A stretch of 9,281 nt of DNA from Chloroflexota bacterium. GTDB lineage: Bacteria; Chloroflexota; Limnocylindria; QHBO01. Every line of letters begins with the position of its first letter. Position 1 is the first letter of the stretch. The stretch is from the NCBI GenBank assembly GCA_005880165.1, contig VBJP01000071.1, positions 1 to 9,281 of the forward strand. The letters run 5' to 3'. Under the pieces are notes generated by a model. It was not told the origin of the DNA, made no database searches, and was given only the letters and a program-made list of their open reading frames with translations. Positions 6,384 through 9,281 of this stretch are shown piece by piece. A program made the translations under genes and the position numbers.

Positions 6384-8013
6384 CGACCTGTCTCGCTTGG
6401 CCGAAATACGGCGCATCGGAAGGCCGCAACGCGCGACCCAGGATCCGGTCCGAGACCTTCTCGGCAATCATCATCACGGCCGCATTCAGGTTGCCAGTGA
6501 CCACGCGCGGCATGAGCGATGCGTCGACGACCCGCATCCGTCCGACGGCGCGGACGCGCCCTTCGCCATCCACCACAGCCTCGGCGTCGGAGCCCATCCG
6601 GCAGGCCCCGCTCGGGTGGTATGACGTGCCCACTTTCGCCCGCAGGAAGCGCTCGATCTCCGCGTCGCTCTCGACGTCGGATCCGGGCGTGACCTCAGTG
6701 GCCCCGAGCGGCGCCCAGGCCGCTTGACGGACAATTCTCCGCGCAAGCCGAAGACCCGCGATCAGGTCGCCGATGTCCTGCCGGGCGTCGAGGTGATTGA
6801 ACACGATCCACGGCGGCTCTGCGGGATCGGCGGAGCGGAGGCGGATGGAGCCTCGACTCGCCGGGCGGGAGAGGTCCATCCAAAACTGGAAACCGGCTAG
6901 GGGCACAACCTTGCCGCGCCGAACTTGCCGATAGAGCGGCAGGAATTCGTACTGCATGTTCGGGAACGCGACGTCGCCGCGCGTGCGCACGAACGCACCG
7001 GTCTCGAAGAAGTTCGTCGTGCCCAGGCCCTTTCGCCGCAGTATCCAGTCCAGGCCAAGCTTCACTTGGCCGAGCGGGCCGAGCTCCGCGACGAGCGAGT
7101 CTTGCCTACGCGTCGCGAACTGGATGTCGACGCCTGGGTGGTTCTGGAGATTGCGGCCCACCTCGCGCGCTTCGGCCAGGATCGGGATCCCCAGGCGGCG
7201 CAGCTCGTCTGGGTCGCCTACGCCCGACAGCATCAGTAGCTTGGGCGAGTTGACAGGGCCGGAGCACAAGATGACCTCCCGGTCGCAAAGAATCGTCCGA
7301 GCCGATGACGCCTCGCCCACCTCCACGCCGACCGCCGCGCCGTCATGGATGACGACCCGCCTGACGAGGGTGTTCATCAGGACATCGAGGTTGTCGCGAC
7401 GGAGTGCAGGTCGCAGGTATGCGCGGGCCGAGCTCCAGCGGACCCCGTCGTGGATCGAGGCCTGCGCGACGTGGAGGCCCTCCTGCCGGTAGCCGTTGTG
7501 ATCTGCCGTGACCTCGAAGCCGGCCTGCTCGCCGCCGCGGAGGAACGTGTCGTACAACGGGTGCCTCGCAGCGCATCGGTTGATCCGCATCGGCCCGTCG
7601 CCGCCGCGCCACTCGTTGGGGCCGTCCTGGAACGTCTCCAGCTTTCTGAAATACGGCAGGCAGTGCGCGAAGTCCCAGTCGGGAAGCCCCTCCCCCGCCC
7701 AGCTGTCGTAATCCAGCGGGTTGCCCCGGTTCCAGATCATTGCGTTGATCGATGTGGAGCCGCCGATGACCTTGCCGAGCTTCTCGTCGATCGTCCGACC
7801 GCCAAGCTCCGGCTCCGGGCCGGATCGATAGTTCCACTGGAGCTGGCGACGCTCGTACACGAACGGCAGCGCGCCAGGCATCGTGATGATCGGGTTGCGG
7901 TCGGACCCGCCGGCCTCGAGGAGGAGCACCCGAACCGAGGGGTCCTCGGTGAGCCGCGTCGCTACGATGCAGCCCGCGGCCCCGGCGCCCACGACGATGT
8001 AGTCGGGCTGCAT
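6379..8013 (-). CDS. GMC-family FAD-dependent oxidoreductase, choline dehydrogenase-like
   Basis: A 544-residue flavoprotein. DYIVVGAGAAGC (4-15) is the FAD dinucleotide-binding loop. GKVIGGSTSINAMIWNRG (80-97) is the first GMC signature, and ILCSGPVNSPKLLMLSG (248-264) is the second. At the C-terminus YHPSGACRMG (465-474) supplies catalytic His466, and TGNLNAA (506-512) places Asn510 as the active-site partner. The position of the His that binds FAD covalently in choline oxidase is Ile89 here, so FAD is probably non-covalent. The family oxidises alcohols to aldehydes using oxygen or an electron acceptor; the exact alcohol is unknown. An upstream in-frame ATG at 8106 would add 31 residues that overlap the preceding gene and precede the Rossmann fold. 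The ATG at 8013, four bases after that gene's stop, puts the fold at residue 4 as is usual, and was chosen. Tight spacing implies translational coupling to the DAO-family oxidase. Confidence 0.92.
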   Translation of the reverse strand: MQPDYIVVGAGAAGCIVATRLTEDPSVRVLLLEAGGSDRNPIITMPGALPFVYERRQLQWNYRSGPEPELGGRTIDEKLGKVIGGSTSINAMIWNRGNPLDYDSWAGEGLPDWDFAHCLPYFRKLETFQDGPNEWRGGDGPMRINRCAARHPLYDTFLRGGEQAGFEVTADHNGYRQEGLHVAQASIHDGVRWSSARAYLRPALRRDNLDVLMNTLVRRVVIHDGAAVGVEVGEASSARTILCDREVILCSGPVNSPKLLMLSGVGDPDELRRLGIPILAEAREVGRNLQNHPGVDIQFATRRQDSLVAELGPLGQVKLGLDWILRRKGLGTTNFFETGAFVRTRGDVAFPNMQYEFLPLYRQVRRGKVVPLAGFQFWMDLSRPASRGSIRLRSADPAEPPWIVFNHLDARQDIGDLIAGLRLARRIVRQAAWAPLGATEVTPGSDVESDAEIERFLRAKVGTSYHPSGACRMGSDAEAVVDGEGRVRAVGRMRVVDASLMPRVVTGNLNAAVMMIAEKVSDRILGRALRPSDAPYFGQARQVA

Positions 8014-8017
8014 CGGC

Positions 8018-9178
8018 TCAGATGATCCCGGCTTCGCGCACCGGCGTTCCATCCACGATCCGCTGCCAGCCGAATCGCCCGAGGTCAATCGTCTCATACC
8101 GGCCATGAAGGATGAGCTCGGCCAGGGCCCGCCCCACGCCGGGCGCGTGCATCAGCCCATGACCCGAGAAGCCGGCTGCGAGGTGAAAATTCGCCAGCGC
8201 GCCGACGGGGCCGATGATCGGCGATGCGTCGAAGTCATTCTGGTCGTACAGGCCGGGCAGCGTGCTCAGGCAGATCGTTCGATCGAACTGGGGAAACCGA
8301 TTCGCGAGCGCCGGCCAGACGACACCCTCGAAGTACCCGTGGTCAACGTTGAAGTCATAGCCGCGTGGCTCGTCGAGCGTGGGGACGCCACCGGAGTAGC
8401 CCCTCCCCTCCGGCCGGAAGGCAAGTCGCTCCGGGTCCTTGAGGTAGGGCAGCGGCTCGATCACGTCTTGTGCTTCGAAGTAGTGCTCGTAGCGCTTGAG
8501 GGGTTCGATAGGGACCTGCACGTCGACCATCGCGCAGATCTCCTTCGCCCATGCGCCGGCGGCATTTACAACGTGGCCGGCCTCGATCCGGCGGCCGGAG
8601 GCGAGTCGCATGGCCGTCAAAGAGTGGCCCTGGTGGTCGAGTCCGGTCACCTCATCCGACATGAACTCGACTCCCATCGACTTCGCCTTGTTCCGGAAGG
8701 CTATCAAGAGGCTATGCGGATCGAGCCAACCGTCGTCAGGCGAGTGCACACCGGCCGCCAGGTCCCCGACGTTCATCGATGGCCACTGCGCTTTGAGTTG
8801 GTCCGGCTCTAACCAGGCGGCATTGACCCCCATCCGCCGCTGGGTCTCGAAATTCCTTCGTAGTGTCTCGCGGCCGGACGGCGGCACGATGAACAAGTAG
8901 CCGTTCTTCTTGAGGCCGATGTCGGGTTGCACGCCGTCGACGGCCATGGTCTCAGCGAAGTCGTCGAAGAATGCAAGGCTGAAGTTGGAGAGCTCGATGT
9001 TCTCAGGCAACGAGAACAAGCGCCGGACGCCGCCGGAAGCGCGCGGCGTGGAGGCCATCGTGTACGTCGGGTCGCGCTCAACGACAGTCACATCGACGCT
9101 CGGATCGACAAGTCGCACGAAGTACGCCACGGCCGCGCCCATGGCGCCACCCCCGACTACCGCGAGATCGGTCCTCAT
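8018..9178 (-). CDS. DAO-family FAD-dependent oxidoreductase, FOXRED1/sarcosine oxidase-like
   Basis: A 386-residue flavoprotein. LAVVGGGAMGAAVAYF (5-20) is the FAD-binding loop and Glu34 in VVERD should hold the ribose. SGGVRRLFSLPENIELS (48-64) strongly recalls the FOXRED1 branch of the D-amino-acid oxidase fold, where GGIRQQFSLPENI-type text is typical. DDGWLDPHSLL (148-158), HVVNAAGAWA (202-211) and the C-terminal SPIIGPVG and AAGFSGHGLMHAPGVG (334-349) are standard for sarcosine, dimethylglycine and related secondary-amine oxidases. It lacks the C-terminal folate-binding GcvT-like domain of dimethylglycine oxidases. It probably oxidises a secondary or tertiary amine or amino acid in the cytoplasm; the substrate is unknown. 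AGGTGG four bases before the ATG at 9178 supports this start. The gene ends 4 nt before the GMC gene. Its leader (9179-9281) shows only a small AGCGG/CCGCT repeat at 9193-9206 and no clear promoter. Confidence 0.9.
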   Translation of the reverse strand: MRTDLAVVGGGAMGAAVAYFVRLVDPSVDVTVVERDPTYTMASTPRASGGVRRLFSLPENIELSNFSLAFFDDFAETMAVDGVQPDIGLKKNGYLFIVPPSGRETLRRNFETQRRMGVNAAWLEPDQLKAQWPSMNVGDLAAGVHSPDDGWLDPHSLLIAFRNKAKSMGVEFMSDEVTGLDHQGHSLTAMRLASGRRIEAGHVVNAAGAWAKEICAMVDVQVPIEPLKRYEHYFEAQDVIEPLPYLKDPERLAFRPEGRGYSGGVPTLDEPRGYDFNVDHGYFEGVVWPALANRFPQFDRTICLSTLPGLYDQNDFDASPIIGPVGALANFHLAAGFSGHGLMHAPGVGRALAELILHGRYETIDLGRFGWQRIVDGTPVREAGII

Positions 9179-9182
9179 GTGA

Positions 9183-9188
9183 CCACCT
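9183..9188 (-). promoter_or_regulatory. Ribosome binding site AGGTGG of the DAO-family gene
   Basis: On the minus strand AGGTGG lies four bases before the ATG at 9178 and supports that start. Confidence 0.55.
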
Positions 9189-9281
9189 GTCTAGCGGCGG
9201 ACCGCTGTTCCCGCGTCCCCTTCAAATTGCTTCGACTGGCCCGCCTCAGGTTAGTTGGTTGCACTCCAAGGTCTCGCTCGG

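Noticed and set aside
7345..8025. A 226-codon plus-strand frame, and a similar one at 8105-8812
   Set aside because: Both are opposite well-conserved flavoprotein genes and show only compositionally biased sequence.

Overview
The window is high-GC DNA packed with short-gap gene pairs on both strands. The lineage is not certain. The Thr/Pro/Ser-rich linker after the membrane anchor of the protein at 2830-3690 (TATP and TPSPTPS blocks), GTG starts behind GAGG/GGAGG sites, and a stand-alone MetE catalytic domain look most like an uncultured soil or freshwater Chloroflexota bacterium. A high-GC actinobacterium is the main alternative. No phage, plasmid, transposase, integrase or CRISPR sequence was seen.

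Layout. (1) 1-2689, minus strand: a PEP-synthase-like phosphotransferase that has the swivelling phospho-histidine domain but no ATP-grasp domain (872-2689), followed after 37 bp by a P-loop protein resembling HPr-kinase (HprK) relatives (834 to beyond base 1). The second gene is open to the left edge and has no stop in the window. (2) 2690-2829: a divergent intergenic region with a plausible promoter and a TGACGTCA palindrome. (3) 2830-3690, plus: a membrane-anchored extracytoplasmic protein of unknown function. (4) 3846-6112, plus: a two-gene operon of a MetE-type methyltransferase core and a Gfo/Idh/MocA oxidoreductase, 8 bp apart. (5) 6193-6232, plus: the 5' half of a tRNA-Gly(UCC) gene that stops abruptly in the anticodon stem, with a -10-like box in front. 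(6) 6379-9178, minus: a tightly coupled pair of flavoproteins, a DAO-family (FOXRED1/sarcosine-oxidase-like) oxidase followed 4 nt later by a GMC (choline-dehydrogenase-like) oxidoreductase. (7) 9179-9281: upstream leader of that pair, with no further gene recognised.

How the parts may work together (inference). The flavoprotein pair and the methyltransferase/oxidoreductase pair look like catabolic modules for small amines, amino acids, alcohols or methylated compounds, but no substrate can be fixed from sequence. The most unusual item is the left-hand pair: a phospho-His carrier enzyme without its own ATP-binding domain, next to an HprK-like nucleotide-binding protein. The best-known relatives of such split enzymes, phenylphosphate synthase and the 4-cresol phosphorylating CreHI pair, use a separate ATP-grasp subunit, which is not in this window. 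The truncated tRNA marks a likely rearrangement or integration boundary, or an assembly join, between regions 4 and 6.
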